64,000 nucleotides of DNA from SG8-40 sp963792855. GTDB lineage: Bacteria > Pseudomonadota > Gammaproteobacteria > Burkholderiales > Eutrophovitaceae. Below the pieces are notes generated by a model. The model did no database searches, was not told where the DNA came from, and was given only the letters and a program-made list of their open reading frames with translations. Shown here in pieces: positions 9,187-18,125 of this stretch (its first letter is position 1; each line of letters opens with the position of its first letter). A program made the translations under genes and the position numbers. The stretch spans positions 186,001-250,000 of the forward strand of contig CAWBXZ010000007.1 in the NCBI GenBank assembly GCA_963792855.1, given 5' to 3'.

Positions 9187-9668
9187 AGACAGCCTCCGGG
9201 ACTTCAATCCCAAAAAACCGCGAAACTCGCTTGCCCGGACTCGATGATTCCGATCCGTACGGCACTGCGCCCCACCGCGGTTGGTGCGGCGCAGTGCACC
9301 GGCTCACTTGAGGGGTTAGGCGATTCCACCTGACGTGGACGGGCTTTGGGGAGCGCTTGCAGGCCGCAGGTCTGCGGTTGTCTGCAGCAAGCCCCTTGGG
9401 GCTGCGGGGGGTCGGACGACGGCCCCCATTCGCCCTCCTCGGCGGGAGGACGGTTGCGAAACGTGCCGCGACTGATGCGTGCTTCCAGATCAGGTCATGG
9501 CGCCCCTTTTCTGGCGAACCACCACAGGCAACGGCGGACGCGAATATTAGCATTTTCCATTTCTTTGCAATAGTGATCGCGCGTTACCTCCTGGTTTGGG
9601 CCGGACCCGCTAACATACTGCCGGATTCGCCTGCACAGGGTCGGCGTCCTGCACCGGAAGGGTTGCTT
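9187..9668. other. Intergenic region between the small membrane protein and glutaminase
   Basis: About 480 bp without a convincing gene. The glutaminase frame is open from 9357 but this extension has no family similarity and poor composition. Local GC-rich self-complementary stretches occur at about 9345-9440. It should hold the two divergent promoters; I see no clear conserved operator. Confidence 0.4.
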
Positions 9669-10595
9669 ATGGAGAAAGATCTCAATCTGGTCCTTACCGA
9701 AATCGTAGACGAACTACGGCCAAAAATTGGAGGAGGTACGGTCGCCAAGTACATACCCGCGCTGGCGAAGGCCGATCCGAAGAAGTTTGGAATTGCAGTC
9801 ACGGCGCTCGACGGCGAAGTCTTCAGTGCAGGTGATGCCGGCGAGCGCTTTACCATCCAGAGTATCTCCAAGGTCTTCACGCTGACTTTGGCGCTCGCCC
9901 AGGCGGGAAGCAAGCTGTGGGACAGGGTCGGGCGCGAGCCGACGGGTTCTGCCTTCAATTCGCTGGTCCAGCTCGAATACGAGCACGGCATCCCCCGCAA
10001 CCCGCTAATCAATGCGGGTGCCATCGTCGTCACGGACATCATCGTCTCGAACTGCGTGAGCGGGGATCCAATCGGCGAGATTGTCAGTTTCCTGCGCACG
10101 CGCACGGGCAGTAACGAAGTTACGGTTGACCCGGAGGTGGCGCGTTCCGAGAGAGAGACCGGGTACCGGAATGTCGCGATGGCCAACTTCATGAAGTCGT
10201 TCGGAAACCTCAAGAGCGACGTTGAGATCGTGCTCGAAACCTACTTCAGCCAGTGCGCAATCGCAATGAATTGCCTGGAGCTGTCGCGCGCCATGCTCTA
10301 TCTTGCCGGCGACGGACGTGATCCGGTTAACGGTGAAAAAATCGTTAGTCCGCAGCGCGCCAAACGCATCAACTCGCTGATGCTTACCTGCGGGCACTAC
10401 GACGCCTCGGGAGATTTCGCCTTCCGCGTCGGACTACCGGCCAAGAGCGGAGTCGCGGGAGGCATTGCCGCTGTCGTGCCTCATCACCTCGCCGTCGCAG
10501 TCTGGTCGCCTGGCCTCAACGCACAGGGCAATTCGCTCGTCGGCACGATGGCGCTCGAGAAGTTCGCCGAGAAGACCGGGTATTCAGTATTCTAG
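9669..10595 (+). CDS. glsA: Glutaminase (beta-lactamase/PBP fold)
   Basis: 308 residues from ATG 9669 with GGAAGGG upstream; this matches the usual length of about 308. Family motifs: FTIQSISKVFTL (nucleophile Ser and Lys of S-x-x-K, about residues 63-66), GREPTGSAFNSL, NPLINAGAI, YRNVAMANFMKSFGN, and LMLTCGHYDASGDFA..VGLPAKSGVAGGI with the K-S-G box. Cytosolic hydrolysis of glutamine to glutamate and ammonia. It stands alone. Confidence 0.95.
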   Translation: MEKDLNLVLTEIVDELRPKIGGGTVAKYIPALAKADPKKFGIAVTALDGEVFSAGDAGERFTIQSISKVFTLTLALAQAGSKLWDRVGREPTGSAFNSLVQLEYEHGIPRNPLINAGAIVVTDIIVSNCVSGDPIGEIVSFLRTRTGSNEVTVDPEVARSERETGYRNVAMANFMKSFGNLKSDVEIVLETYFSQCAIAMNCLELSRAMLYLAGDGRDPVNGEKIVSPQRAKRINSLMLTCGHYDASGDFAFRVGLPAKSGVAGGIAAVVPHHLAVAVWSPGLNAQGNSLVGTMALEKFAEKTGYSVF

Positions 10596-11027
10596 GGCGC
10601 CGAAGCGGACTCGAGGGCTTGCAAGCGAAGTGGCAGTATCCGCCGGCCTGCCTTTCACCGTCATCCTGCTGGTTGGGCGCTATGCCATTGTCAAGGGGTT
10701 GATGGACGAGCCGCGCCCGAGCTGACCTGGCGTTTGGCGATTGATGTGTGTTGAGGCAGATCACGTTTCACAGGCGTACGGTGGTGATACTTGCATCTTC
10801 AACAGGGTGCTTGTGACTGAATAGATGTGGCCCGGCTGACAGCGGTGTGATACAAGCGTTTTGAGCGGCCCCACGATTTTTGCGGGGTTTGCTGCGTTGG
10901 GCACGGCCTGCTGTTCTCGATCGTCTTTCAGGCGGCGGCTTTTTTTCACACGAAGGGAGTCTGTTTGATGTTTCAGGCACAATAATCATCTCTTCGATGA
11001 TGAATGCTGGAAGCAGGGGGAGAAACC
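10596..11027. other. Intergenic region after glutaminase
   Basis: About 430 bp. Short reading frames here do not look coding. A weak CCCC/GGGG hairpin near 10870-10885 and a run of seven T at 10940-10946 could end transcription, but I see no well-formed terminator or known RNA. Confidence 0.35.
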
Positions 11028-12125
11028 ATGCATCGCGCCCACCAGGACGATAACGTCTTTGCCGGGATGATCGCCGCGATCGTTCTCGGCGTGCTGGTGG
11101 GCGGCTGTTCGACCGTGGGCCCGAGTGCCATCAGTAGCGGCCGCCTGACCTATAACGAAGCCATTGTGGCGACCGACAATCAGCAGATGCTGATGCTGGC
11201 CGTGCACACCCGGTACGAGGAAAGAGGCAGCTTGCTGGCGGTTTCCAGCGTTACGGCAAACGTGAGCGTGACCACAAGGGCCAGTATCGAAGTCGGCGTC
11301 GGTAGCGAAGAGAACTTCGCCGGCAATCTGGTTCCCTTCGGCGCCGGCGTCATCTACGAAGAAAATCCAACCATTTCCTATTTGCCCGTCGGCGGCGAAA
11401 AATATGTGCGCCAGTTGTTTTCCCCTGTACCCATCGCGGTGCTGGCGGAACTTGTTAGCAGAATAGTCTATCCCACCAGTGTTTACATAGCCCTTGTGTC
11501 GAGCGTGAACGGAATTCACAACCCGGATTTTCTGACAGGTGATATGGAAGCCGATCCGCGGTTCGCGCGGTTCGTCACGCTGATGGAGACGCTGACTCAG
11601 GCCCATCGCCTCCACTGGGTCGAAGCGCCGGAAGCAGCCAATTCACTCTCGATCTTCATTGATCGATCGTCGCCGGGCTTCGAGACCGAGATCAGTGAAC
11701 TTCTCGGCCTGTTGGGACTGCCTGCGGCGGCCCAGGACGCGCAATCGGTCGTGCTGCCCGTTGCGCTGGCACTTCACGGCCGGAAATCTGACGGAATCGG
11801 AATTACGACCCGATCAGTTTGGGAGTTGATGGAGATGCTGGCGGCCGCGATCGATGTGCCGAACGAAGACTTGAAGAACGGTGTTGCCGCAACCTACCCG
11901 AGACCGGGACCCGCGGGGCGTGACGTTCGAGTCCGGGTTTCCGACAAGAGACCTGATAACGCCTACGTGGCTGTCGAGCATCGCGGCCATTGGTTTTACA
12001 TTGATGAAACAGATCAACCCACCAAACGGTTCTTCAGAATAACCGCGTCACTGTTGGGCGTCACTATTGCAGAAAGCGCCTCCCAAACCCACACCGCACC
12101 TGTTCTGACCGTCCCGGTAAACTAG
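11028..12125 (+). CDS. Hypothetical lipoprotein
   Basis: 365 residues from ATG 11028, preceded by AGGGGGAG. The signal sequence ends in VLVGGC at about residue 27, a clear lipobox, so the protein should be membrane-anchored in the envelope. The body contains no motif I recognise; it is soluble-looking and mixed alpha/beta, ending in a beta-rich segment (HWFYIDETDQPTKRFFRIT) typical of uncharacterised proteobacterial lipoproteins. No operon partner is visible; the next gene is 167 bp away with a GCCCTGA/TCAGGGC hairpin at 12142-12159 between them. Confidence 0.7.
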   Translation: MHRAHQDDNVFAGMIAAIVLGVLVGGCSTVGPSAISSGRLTYNEAIVATDNQQMLMLAVHTRYEERGSLLAVSSVTANVSVTTRASIEVGVGSEENFAGNLVPFGAGVIYEENPTISYLPVGGEKYVRQLFSPVPIAVLAELVSRIVYPTSVYIALVSSVNGIHNPDFLTGDMEADPRFARFVTLMETLTQAHRLHWVEAPEAANSLSIFIDRSSPGFETEISELLGLLGLPAAAQDAQSVVLPVALALHGRKSDGIGITTRSVWELMEMLAAAIDVPNEDLKNGVAATYPRPGPAGRDVRVRVSDKRPDNAYVAVEHRGHWFYIDETDQPTKRFFRITASLLGVTIAESASQTHTAPVLTVPVN

Positions 12126-12141
12126 TTACGTCATGTTGCGT

Positions 12142-12159
12142 GCCCTGACTCCTCAGGGC
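12142..12159 (+). terminator. Weak hairpin after the lipoprotein gene
   Basis: A 7-bp stem, GCCCTGA/TCAGGGC with a CTCC loop, 16 bp after the stop. No T-run follows (ATAAAG), so termination is only a guess. Confidence 0.3.
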
Positions 12160-12292
12160 ATAAAGCGGCCGGTTGCCTGTTTGTTGCGCTGAATCAATGA
12201 CAGGGCCCTTACATTTGTTTGCTCTCGATCGGGCCATTGGAACGCTGCGATGGCCTGACCGCGAGTTTCATCCATAAAGGGAGTAATTTCCA

Positions 12293-12985
12293 GTGATCAA
12301 GTTCTACTTCAACCTCTCGCCCAACCCGATGAAGGTTGCCTTGTTGCTCGAAGAACTCGGCGTGCCGTACGAGCCGGTTCCGGTGGATCCGCGCAAGGGC
12401 GAACAGTTCACCGCGGAATACCTCGCGATCAATCCGAACGCGAAGGTACCCGCAATCATCGATGGCGACACGACCGTTTTCGACAGCAATGCGATCTTGC
12501 TTTACCTCGCCGAGAAGACAGGACGCTTCCTGCCGGAGCCGAAAGACTCGAAGCGCGGTGAATTGCTTTCATGGCTGATGTTCGTTGCCACCGGCATCGG
12601 CCCGTATTCCGGTCAGGCGGTGCACTTTCATCACTTCGCGCCGCAACCCCAGGAGTATGCGGTCAACCGTTACGACTTCGAGGTGGAGCGGCATTACCAG
12701 ATCGTTGACGAACGGCTGGGCCGGCAACCCTGGATGATGGGTCCGGAATACACCATTATCGATATGGCGGTGTGGGGTTGGGCGCGCCTGATGCCGCGTG
12801 CGCTCGACGATGAGGATGCCTTGAACCGGTTTCCCAACGTGAAGCGTCTCCACGATGAAATCTATGCCCGTCCCGCCGCCAAAGGTATCGAACGGCTGAG
12901 CGAGCAATACCGGTTCAAGATCGAATGGGACGAAGAGGCGCGCCGCAACATGTTTCCGCAACTGGCGCGTCTGGGATTGAAATGA
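12293..12985 (+). CDS. Glutathione S-transferase family protein (Ure2/YfcG-like)
   Basis: 230 residues from a GTG at 12293 with AAGGGAG upstream. Thioredoxin-like N-domain with the GSH-site block NPNAKVPAIID (about residues 47-57) and DSNAILLYLAE (about 64-74); the N-terminal Ser/Asn region (NLSPNPMKVALLL) replaces the Tyr of classical GSTs, as in the nu-class YfcG/Ure2 group. The helical C-domain contains WMMGPEYTIIDMAVWGW, the N-capping/hydrophobic staple region. Likely a cytosolic GSH-dependent disulfide reductase or transferase. Confidence 0.88.
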   Translation: MIKFYFNLSPNPMKVALLLEELGVPYEPVPVDPRKGEQFTAEYLAINPNAKVPAIIDGDTTVFDSNAILLYLAEKTGRFLPEPKDSKRGELLSWLMFVATGIGPYSGQAVHFHHFAPQPQEYAVNRYDFEVERHYQIVDERLGRQPWMMGPEYTIIDMAVWGWARLMPRALDDEDALNRFPNVKRLHDEIYARPAAKGIERLSEQYRFKIEWDEEARRNMFPQLARLGLK

Positions 12986-13233
12986 GTGCCGGACCGCGGC
13001 ATTGCGTTGATCAGACAACGCAATGAGGTGATTTCGATCCATTGAAAGCGCCTGGACGGAATCCTGTCGTCACGAATCACTGGTTGAGCAAGTGCGCAGA
13101 ATCGGTCCGAATTACCGCAACACGTTTGCTCGATCGAATACGAGCGACTGTGTGATCCCGCGGCAGCGCGAGTAACGCCGTCCATTTGAAACGACGCCTT
13201 GACGTTACCCAGCGGTCCGGGTACTGTTCGTCC

Positions 13234-13249
13234 TAGACCGATCGGTCTA
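13234..13249. promoter_or_regulatory. TetR-type operator 1 (16-bp perfect palindrome)
   Basis: TAGACCGATCGGTCTA is fully palindromic and ends 10 bp before the ATG of the TetR gene, so a bound repressor would block the promoter or ribosome start. The same arms recur at 13887. Confidence 0.8.
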
Positions 13250-13259
13250 ATTTGAATAT

Positions 13260-13835
13260 ATGGCGAACGACACCCAACAACAGTTGCTCCAGGCGGGGAT
13301 GGCCATGCTCTTGCGGCAGGGCTATCACGCCTTGGGCATCGCGTCTGTGCTCGAAGCGACCCAGATCCCCAAGGGTTCCTTCTACCACCATTTCAAATCC
13401 AAGGAAGACTTCGGCCTGCGGGTGATCGACCTCTATATGCAGGAAGTTCACGCCGGGCTCGACCAGTGCCTCGGCGACAAGAGCCGGCCACCGCTCCAGC
13501 GGGTGCGACACTTTTTCGAGTCAACCGAGGAGAAGTACCGCACCGAAGGTTATCTCGGATGCCTGCTCGGCGGGTTGGGGCAGGAGCTTTCAGGGGTCAG
13601 CGAAGTATTCCGGCGCAAGGTCGAGCAGTGTTTTTCCGAAATCGCGCAGCGTATTTCCGAGTGTCTACGGGAAGCGATCAAGCTGGGCGATCTTCCGAAA
13701 AAGACCAACCCGCAGAAAATGGCGGAGCTTCTTGTCAACTGCTGGGAGGGCGCAGCCCTCCGAACGCGCATGCGTAGAGACCCTGCGCCGCTGCGCGAAA
13801 TGCTCGACTTCTACTTCAACTCAGCGTCCAGGTAA
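13260..13835 (+). CDS. TetR/AcrR family repressor, NemR-like
   Basis: 191 residues. N-terminal helix-turn-helix with the family core GYHALGIASVLEATQIPKGSFYHHFKSKE split around residues 21-49. The ligand domain carries several cysteines, including YLGCLLGGLGQEL (about residue 101) in the position of the conserved Gly-Cys block of NemR, a redox/electrophile-sensing repressor. The ATG lies only 10 bp from a 16-bp palindrome, indicating autorepression. The downstream truncated haemoglobin has the same operator. Confidence 0.88.
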   Translation: MANDTQQQLLQAGMAMLLRQGYHALGIASVLEATQIPKGSFYHHFKSKEDFGLRVIDLYMQEVHAGLDQCLGDKSRPPLQRVRHFFESTEEKYRTEGYLGCLLGGLGQELSGVSEVFRRKVEQCFSEIAQRISECLREAIKLGDLPKKTNPQKMAELLVNCWEGAALRTRMRRDPAPLREMLDFYFNSASR

Positions 13836-13886
13836 CCCCGCAGTAAACCCTATGCGAACGACCCAGAGATGCTTACGCCCAAGAAA

Positions 13887-13902
13887 TAGACCGACCGGTC
13901 TA
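13887..13902. promoter_or_regulatory. TetR-type operator 2, upstream of the truncated haemoglobin
   Basis: TAGACCG-AC-CGGTCTA repeats both 7-base arms of operator 1 and sits 37 bp before the haemoglobin ATG, in the promoter position. Confidence 0.8.
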
Positions 13903-13939
13903 CTACACCAGCTGTTCACCAACTATAAGGAGGAATGAT

Positions 13940-14317
13940 ATGGAAGGCACTACCCTGTTCGAACGTCTTGGCGGCTCAACCGGCATTAACGCATTGGTGG
14001 AGGACATCGTCGCACTTCACATGGAAAATCCGGTGATCCGGGCACGTTTTCGTCCCTACCTGGATACTCCCGACAAACTCGAGACGACCAAGAAGCACCT
14101 TCGCGCGTTCCTGGAAGCGGGCAGCGGGGGCGCTGCGCAATACTCTGGTCGGAGCATGGAAGACGCCCACCGCGGGATGAACATCAGCGAGGCCGAGTAT
14201 ATGGCCGCGACCGATGACATCCTCACGGCCCTGCGCCAGCACCGCATTGACGATCAGACACAGAACGATGTGCTTGCTATCGCATACTCGCTGAAAGGCG
14301 AAATCATGCACGTATAA
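13940..14317 (+). CDS. Group I truncated haemoglobin
   Basis: 125 residues with GGAGG upstream. TLFERLGGSTGINALVEDI is the trHb N-terminal helix; RSMEDAHRGMNIS (about residues 70-82) contains the proximal histidine and the following conserved loop. Small cytosolic haem protein; family members detoxify NO or bind O2. Its promoter carries the operator of the neighbouring TetR regulator, so it should be induced by that regulator's signal. A second, group III, globin lies at 35755. Confidence 0.9.
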   Translation: MEGTTLFERLGGSTGINALVEDIVALHMENPVIRARFRPYLDTPDKLETTKKHLRAFLEAGSGGAAQYSGRSMEDAHRGMNISEAEYMAATDDILTALRQHRIDDQTQNDVLAIAYSLKGEIMHV

Positions 14318-14647
14318 GGTGTGCGTCCAGACGGTACGGCAGCGCGGCTCAGTTTGTGTTCGGTATGGTCCGCGCGGCCGTACAGCTGGTTTGACTCGAG
14401 TGTCACTGCTGAATTCCGGATTTTGACACCGGTCGGCAAAGAGTGCGCCGTCGCATTTTTTCATACTGGTGCGCCTCGTTCTGAAATAGACCAACACTGA
14501 AGTAAAGTCGGGCGGGCAGGCGGGTCGCCGGGGTCAGGCAGAGCCGATTTTTCAACTGACTTCCGGCCTTGTCAGACGTGTCGACTGGTCGCGGTTTTGT
14601 GGCACTCTTGACTGGTCGTTAGTCATCACCCAGATTCTGAATCACTC
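14318..14647. other. Intergenic region before glycerol dehydrogenase
   Basis: 330 bp without a gene. It contains a direct repeat of GACTGGTCG at 14583-14591 and 14610-14618 (27 bp apart, nearly three helical turns), a possible activator site for the dehydrogenase gene. No other structure stands out. Confidence 0.35.
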
Positions 14648-15751
14648 ATGTCAAAGTCAATCGAATCGATTTCCAGCCGCGTCTTCGGCGCGCCTTTGCG
14701 TTACATCCAGGGCCCGGGCGTGCTTGGCGAGATCGGCGCCGTGGCATCGCTGGCCGGAAAGAATGCCCTGCTGGTGGCCGACCAGTTTGTGCTCGATCTC
14801 GTTGGCGTGCCGATTGCCGAGTCCTGCCGCCGGTCCGGTGTGTCATTGACGCACGCGCTGTTCAACGGCGAAATCACACCCGCCGAGATAGAACGGCTGT
14901 GCAAGCAGGTTGCCTCCTCACCGGTTGACGTGGTGATCGCCGCAGGCGGCGGCAAGGGCATCGACGCCGGCAAGGCGGTTGCCAGCCATCTGGATGTCGC
15001 AGTCATTACGTTGCCGACAATCGCGTCGAACGACGCGCCTACGAGCAAGATTTTCGTTGTCTATCGTGAAGATCATCGCCTGCTCGGGGTTCAGCACATG
15101 AAGTCCAACCCTCTTGCGGTCGTGGTCGACACCAGCTTGATCGCGCGCGCGCCGAAGAAACTTTTGCTGGCCGGCATCGGCGATGCCATTTCCAAGAAGT
15201 TCGAAGTCGCGCAGTGTTTCAAGGCCGGCGCAAAGACGATGTACGGCGCGCGCGGAACACTGGCTGCCAACGCGTTGGCTGACCTTTGCTATACGACGCT
15301 GCTGGAAAATTCGGAGGGCGCAATAGCGGCAGTCGAACGGAAAGAACCGAATGCCCATCTTGAATCTCTGGTCGAAGCCACGGTATTGCTGAGCGGGTTG
15401 TGTTTCGAGAATGGCGGCCTGTCCATTGCCCATGCAATGACCCGCGGGTTGACCGCGATACCCGAAACCGCGCACGAATTGCATGGCCTGCAAGTGGCCT
15501 ATGGCTTGTTGATCCAGCTGCAACTGGAAAACCGGCCAGCCGGGTTCGTAAACGAACTGCGACAGTTCTACTCGCAAACGGGCCTTCCTCTGCACTTGCG
15601 CGACCTGGGGCTCAAGCAGCCTGCAAGTCCAGAGCAAATCAGGACGATTGCAACGCAGACGCTGACCGCGCCCTACATCGCGAACTTCGAACGCAGCCTG
15701 GACGCGGCCGATTTTGTTGCGGCCCTGGAGGCCGTCGAGTCACAGGACTAG
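14648..15751 (+). CDS. gldA: Glycerol dehydrogenase (iron-containing ADH superfamily)
   Basis: 367 residues, the usual GldA length. NAD-binding loop VIAAGGGKGIDAGKAVA (about residues 97-113); PTIASNDAPTS typical of GldA; metal ligands expected at the Asp of AGIGDAISKKFE (about 178), the His of LSIAHAMTRG (about 261) and the second His of AHELHGLQVAYG (about 278-281). Oxidises glycerol to dihydroxyacetone with NAD+ and Zn2+; may also act on other vicinal diols. No dihydroxyacetone kinase is nearby. Confidence 0.9.
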   Translation: MSKSIESISSRVFGAPLRYIQGPGVLGEIGAVASLAGKNALLVADQFVLDLVGVPIAESCRRSGVSLTHALFNGEITPAEIERLCKQVASSPVDVVIAAGGGKGIDAGKAVASHLDVAVITLPTIASNDAPTSKIFVVYREDHRLLGVQHMKSNPLAVVVDTSLIARAPKKLLLAGIGDAISKKFEVAQCFKAGAKTMYGARGTLAANALADLCYTTLLENSEGAIAAVERKEPNAHLESLVEATVLLSGLCFENGGLSIAHAMTRGLTAIPETAHELHGLQVAYGLLIQLQLENRPAGFVNELRQFYSQTGLPLHLRDLGLKQPASPEQIRTIATQTLTAPYIANFERSLDAADFVAALEAVESQD

Positions 15752-15832
15752 AAACGGATATGTCCTGGCGCAGTCCCGATAGCCGGATCACTCGCCGAAA
15801 AGGCGCGGAAATGGCGCCGCCAACCGGAGCGC

Positions 15833-16636
15833 GTGATGGAACGCGCTGAAATGGTTCGGGAGTATCTCCGTGCGTTGGGCCTGCACACACGCGAACCCGG
15901 TTTCGGCCTGCTCAACGATATGGTGGCAAGGCATGTCGCCACCTTTGCGTTCAGTAGCGTTGGAAGTTTGCTCGGAGAGTATTTGCCGCTCGACTTCGAA
16001 TCGCTGTTCCAGCGGATCGTCGTTCAGCGACGCGGCGGGTATTGTTTTCAACACAATGGGTTGATGTTCGGGATCCTGGAGGAGCTGGGATTTTCACCTA
16101 CGCTCTATCTCGCGCGCGTGATCTACAACCAGAATACGCATCCGGGCCTTACACACCGGATTTCGATGGTCGAGCATGAAGGCCGCAACTACGTGCTGGA
16201 TGTCGGTTTCGGACCTCTCGGTCCCAGGATTCCGGTCCCCATGTCGGAGACCGAAGCGAAGGACGGCGAAAAGGTGTTCCGTATTTCGCAGCGCCAGCCC
16301 GGTGAATACCACGTACAGGTATTCAAGGACGACGCGTTCTTCTCGCTATACCGGTTCGAGATGGTGCGCTACGGACAGTCCGATTGCGAACTGGGGCACT
16401 TCTACTCACACCGGCATCCCGACGCAACCTTCGTGAATCATCTGGTCGTGTCTTTGCTGCTCGAGAATGAAACCCGTTCATTGCGCAATCTGGAATATTC
16501 AGTCATTGGACAATCCGGTGCTCGTACCAGCGCGGTCATCAATTCGGCGCAGCTCAGGCAAATCCTTGTCGGGGAGTTTGGTTGCCAGGTCAGCGAAGCG
16601 GAGAGTCAGCGGCTGTTCGAAAGGGTTTCGGCCTGA
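15833..16636 (+). CDS. nat: Arylamine N-acetyltransferase
   Basis: 267 residues. The catalytic triad is in place: Cys71 in RRGGYCFQHN, His108 in LTHRISMV and Asp123 in VLDVGFGPLGP. Transfers acetyl from acetyl-CoA to arylamines or hydrazines in the cytosol. The frame starts ATGATGGA at 15833; both Met codons are possible. It lies 81 bp after the dehydrogenase gene. Confidence 0.93.
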   Translation: MMERAEMVREYLRALGLHTREPGFGLLNDMVARHVATFAFSSVGSLLGEYLPLDFESLFQRIVVQRRGGYCFQHNGLMFGILEELGFSPTLYLARVIYNQNTHPGLTHRISMVEHEGRNYVLDVGFGPLGPRIPVPMSETEAKDGEKVFRISQRQPGEYHVQVFKDDAFFSLYRFEMVRYGQSDCELGHFYSHRHPDATFVNHLVVSLLLENETRSLRNLEYSVIGQSGARTSAVINSAQLRQILVGEFGCQVSEAESQRLFERVSA

Positions 16637-16673
16637 CCATGGCCAGCATCCCGTCTTGCGAGTGCCCGGCATC

Positions 16674-17024
16674 ATGGAACCCGGGAAGATACTAGCCGTC
16701 GCTGCGCTGATCTGGCTGATCGCCTCGTTCCTTGCGATGGCGCGATCCATCCGGCGCGGCAGGGAACTGGCGGAAATGCTTTCGACCCGGCATCCGGAAA
16801 CCTGGGAAACGCTGGGCCGCCCGCGCCCGGGCTACTTCGAAAGTGCCAGGCGAACACGGTTTTCGCGTTTCGTGGGGCGCCGCGAGTTCGAGCAACTCGG
16901 TGACGAAATACTCGCCGCGCAGTTCGAGGCCTACCGAAAAAACGAAGCCCGCATCGTGTTGTCTGCAATACTGAGCGGGAGCGTTCTGGCCTTGCTGGTT
17001 CTCGCGCTGCGCTACTTCACCTGA
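16674..17024 (+). CDS. Small two-helix membrane protein, UspB-like layout
   Basis: 116 residues from ATG 16674. A helix at about residues 5-24 (ILAVAALIWLIASFLAMA), a 65-residue polar centre (RPRPGYF..FVGRREFEQLGDE) and a C-terminal helix (VLSAILSGSVLALLVLALRYF) resemble the layout of universal stress protein B, but similarity is too low to assign it. No ribosome site is obvious. Starts 37 bp after the acetyltransferase and may be translated from the same message. Confidence 0.5.
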   Translation: MEPGKILAVAALIWLIASFLAMARSIRRGRELAEMLSTRHPETWETLGRPRPGYFESARRTRFSRFVGRREFEQLGDEILAAQFEAYRKNEARIVLSAILSGSVLALLVLALRYFT

Positions 17025-17100
17025 AGTCGGCAGCCGCTTGCTTGTCTTCCTTTCGAACCTGGCGCACCGCTTTGCACGATAAGCGCTAGCAAGGCAGCGC

Positions 17101-17841
17101 TTACTTCAGCGTTGCGGCAATTTCCCGAACTTCTTCAGGCGTGTGCTCGCCCGCGAGCGGCGTACCGGGCATCAGATACTTCCCCATGTCCATTCCGCCA
17201 ATCATGACCGGCTCATAGCCGACGTCGCGTATCAGCGGTGATGCAATCGCGACGGCGCCGGCATCATCGCTCGCGATCGGCATGCCGATACGGCCCGGCT
17301 GCTGGTATGCATTTCCCATATTCACATAGCCGATCGCATTGAAAGCGCGGACGACGCGCGCACCCGGCAGCAGTTCCAGTGATGCGAGGCCAGCGCCTTT
17401 CTCACGCGCCCACGTTGCAAGCTCGCCATCACGCCAAACGAAGGGATTGCAGGTATCGATCACCACCTTGCCCTTGATGAGGTCTCCGAGATCCTTGCGA
17501 ACGTCGGGAAGCGCATGGTACGGGACCGAGATCATGACCACTTCGCCAAAGGCGGCAGCCTGCCGCGGCGAGCCGGCCAGTGCATTGTCCCCGAGCCGCG
17601 CGGCCAGCGCCTCATCGTGATCAATATTGCGTGAGGAGAACATGACTGTGTGGCCGGCCCTGACCCAGCTGCTGCCGATGGCACTGCCGACCTTGCCGGA
17701 ACCCACGATGCCGATTTTCATCTTGCCGGATGCCGCGCGTGTTGAAAGCGGCAAACCGCCGAGCGCCAATGTAGCAGCGGCAACCCCCGTGATCTCGAGA
17801 AACCGGCGACGGTGTCGTTTATCGACGTGCTTCACTTTCAT
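17101..17841 (-). CDS. Exported NADP-binding oxidoreductase, F420:NADP reductase-like
   Basis: 246 residues from ATG 17841, with AGGAGG six bases upstream. The N-terminus HRRRFLEITGVAAATLALGG is a Tat signal, so a folded protein is moved to the periplasm. The mature part opens with KIGIVGSGKVGSAIG, a Rossmann GxGxxG, then SSRN, VMISVPYHALPDV, VIDTCNPF and VRAFNAIGY, the order seen in NADPH-dependent F420 reductase/NpdG-like proteins. Tat export of such a fold suggests tightly bound cofactor. Substrate unknown. Confidence 0.8.
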   Translation of the reverse strand: MKVKHVDKRHRRRFLEITGVAAATLALGGLPLSTRAASGKMKIGIVGSGKVGSAIGSSWVRAGHTVMFSSRNIDHDEALAARLGDNALAGSPRQAAAFGEVVMISVPYHALPDVRKDLGDLIKGKVVIDTCNPFVWRDGELATWAREKGAGLASLELLPGARVVRAFNAIGYVNMGNAYQQPGRIGMPIASDDAGAVAIASPLIRDVGYEPVMIGGMDMGKYLMPGTPLAGEHTPEEVREIAATLK

Positions 17842-18035
17842 GGCAAGCCTCCTGAAACAGGAACAAGTGTGGAACCGCAAAAAACCCGACTGCCGGTTTA
17901 TCCGGCAATCGGTCGATGAGATGAGTCAGGTTCGATCCCGTTGCCCGATTTTCGTTCCGTTCATTCAGGCCGGGCAGCCTGCGTGGCCCAACCGTCCGCG
18001 GTTTCGATCGGACGCAATCGCCGTCGGAACCAGTG

Positions 18036-18067
18036 ATTACCCCCGGCGCCGAAGGGCCGGGGGTAAT
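18036..18067. terminator. Strong 12-bp hairpin between sulfatase and the Tat oxidoreductase
   Basis: ATTACCCCCGGC pairs perfectly with GCCGGGGGTAAT around an 8-base loop. Together with the hairpin at 18091-18119 it probably ends the sulfatase message and insulates the downstream gene; no long T-run is present on either strand. Confidence 0.5.
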
Positions 18068-18090
18068 GAAGCCAGCGCCTCCTGCTGTCA

Positions 18091-18119
18091 GGCAACCTGT
18101 CGCCGATTGGCAGGTTGCC
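18091..18119 (-). terminator. Hairpin just past the sulfatase stop
   Basis: GGCAACCTG/CAGGTTGCC, 9-bp stem with an 11-base loop, 7 bp beyond the sulfatase stop codon. Lacks a T-tract. Confidence 0.4.
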
Positions 18120-18125
18120 GGAACA

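Noticed and set aside
9357..9668. 104-codon N-terminal extension of glutaminase
   Set aside because: Family length and the ribosome site support ATG 9669; the extension has no recognisable signal or domain.
14583..14618. Direct repeat GACTGGTCG twice before gldA as a new operator
   Set aside because: Only two 9-mers with 27-bp spacing and no inverted symmetry; too weak to report as a finding.
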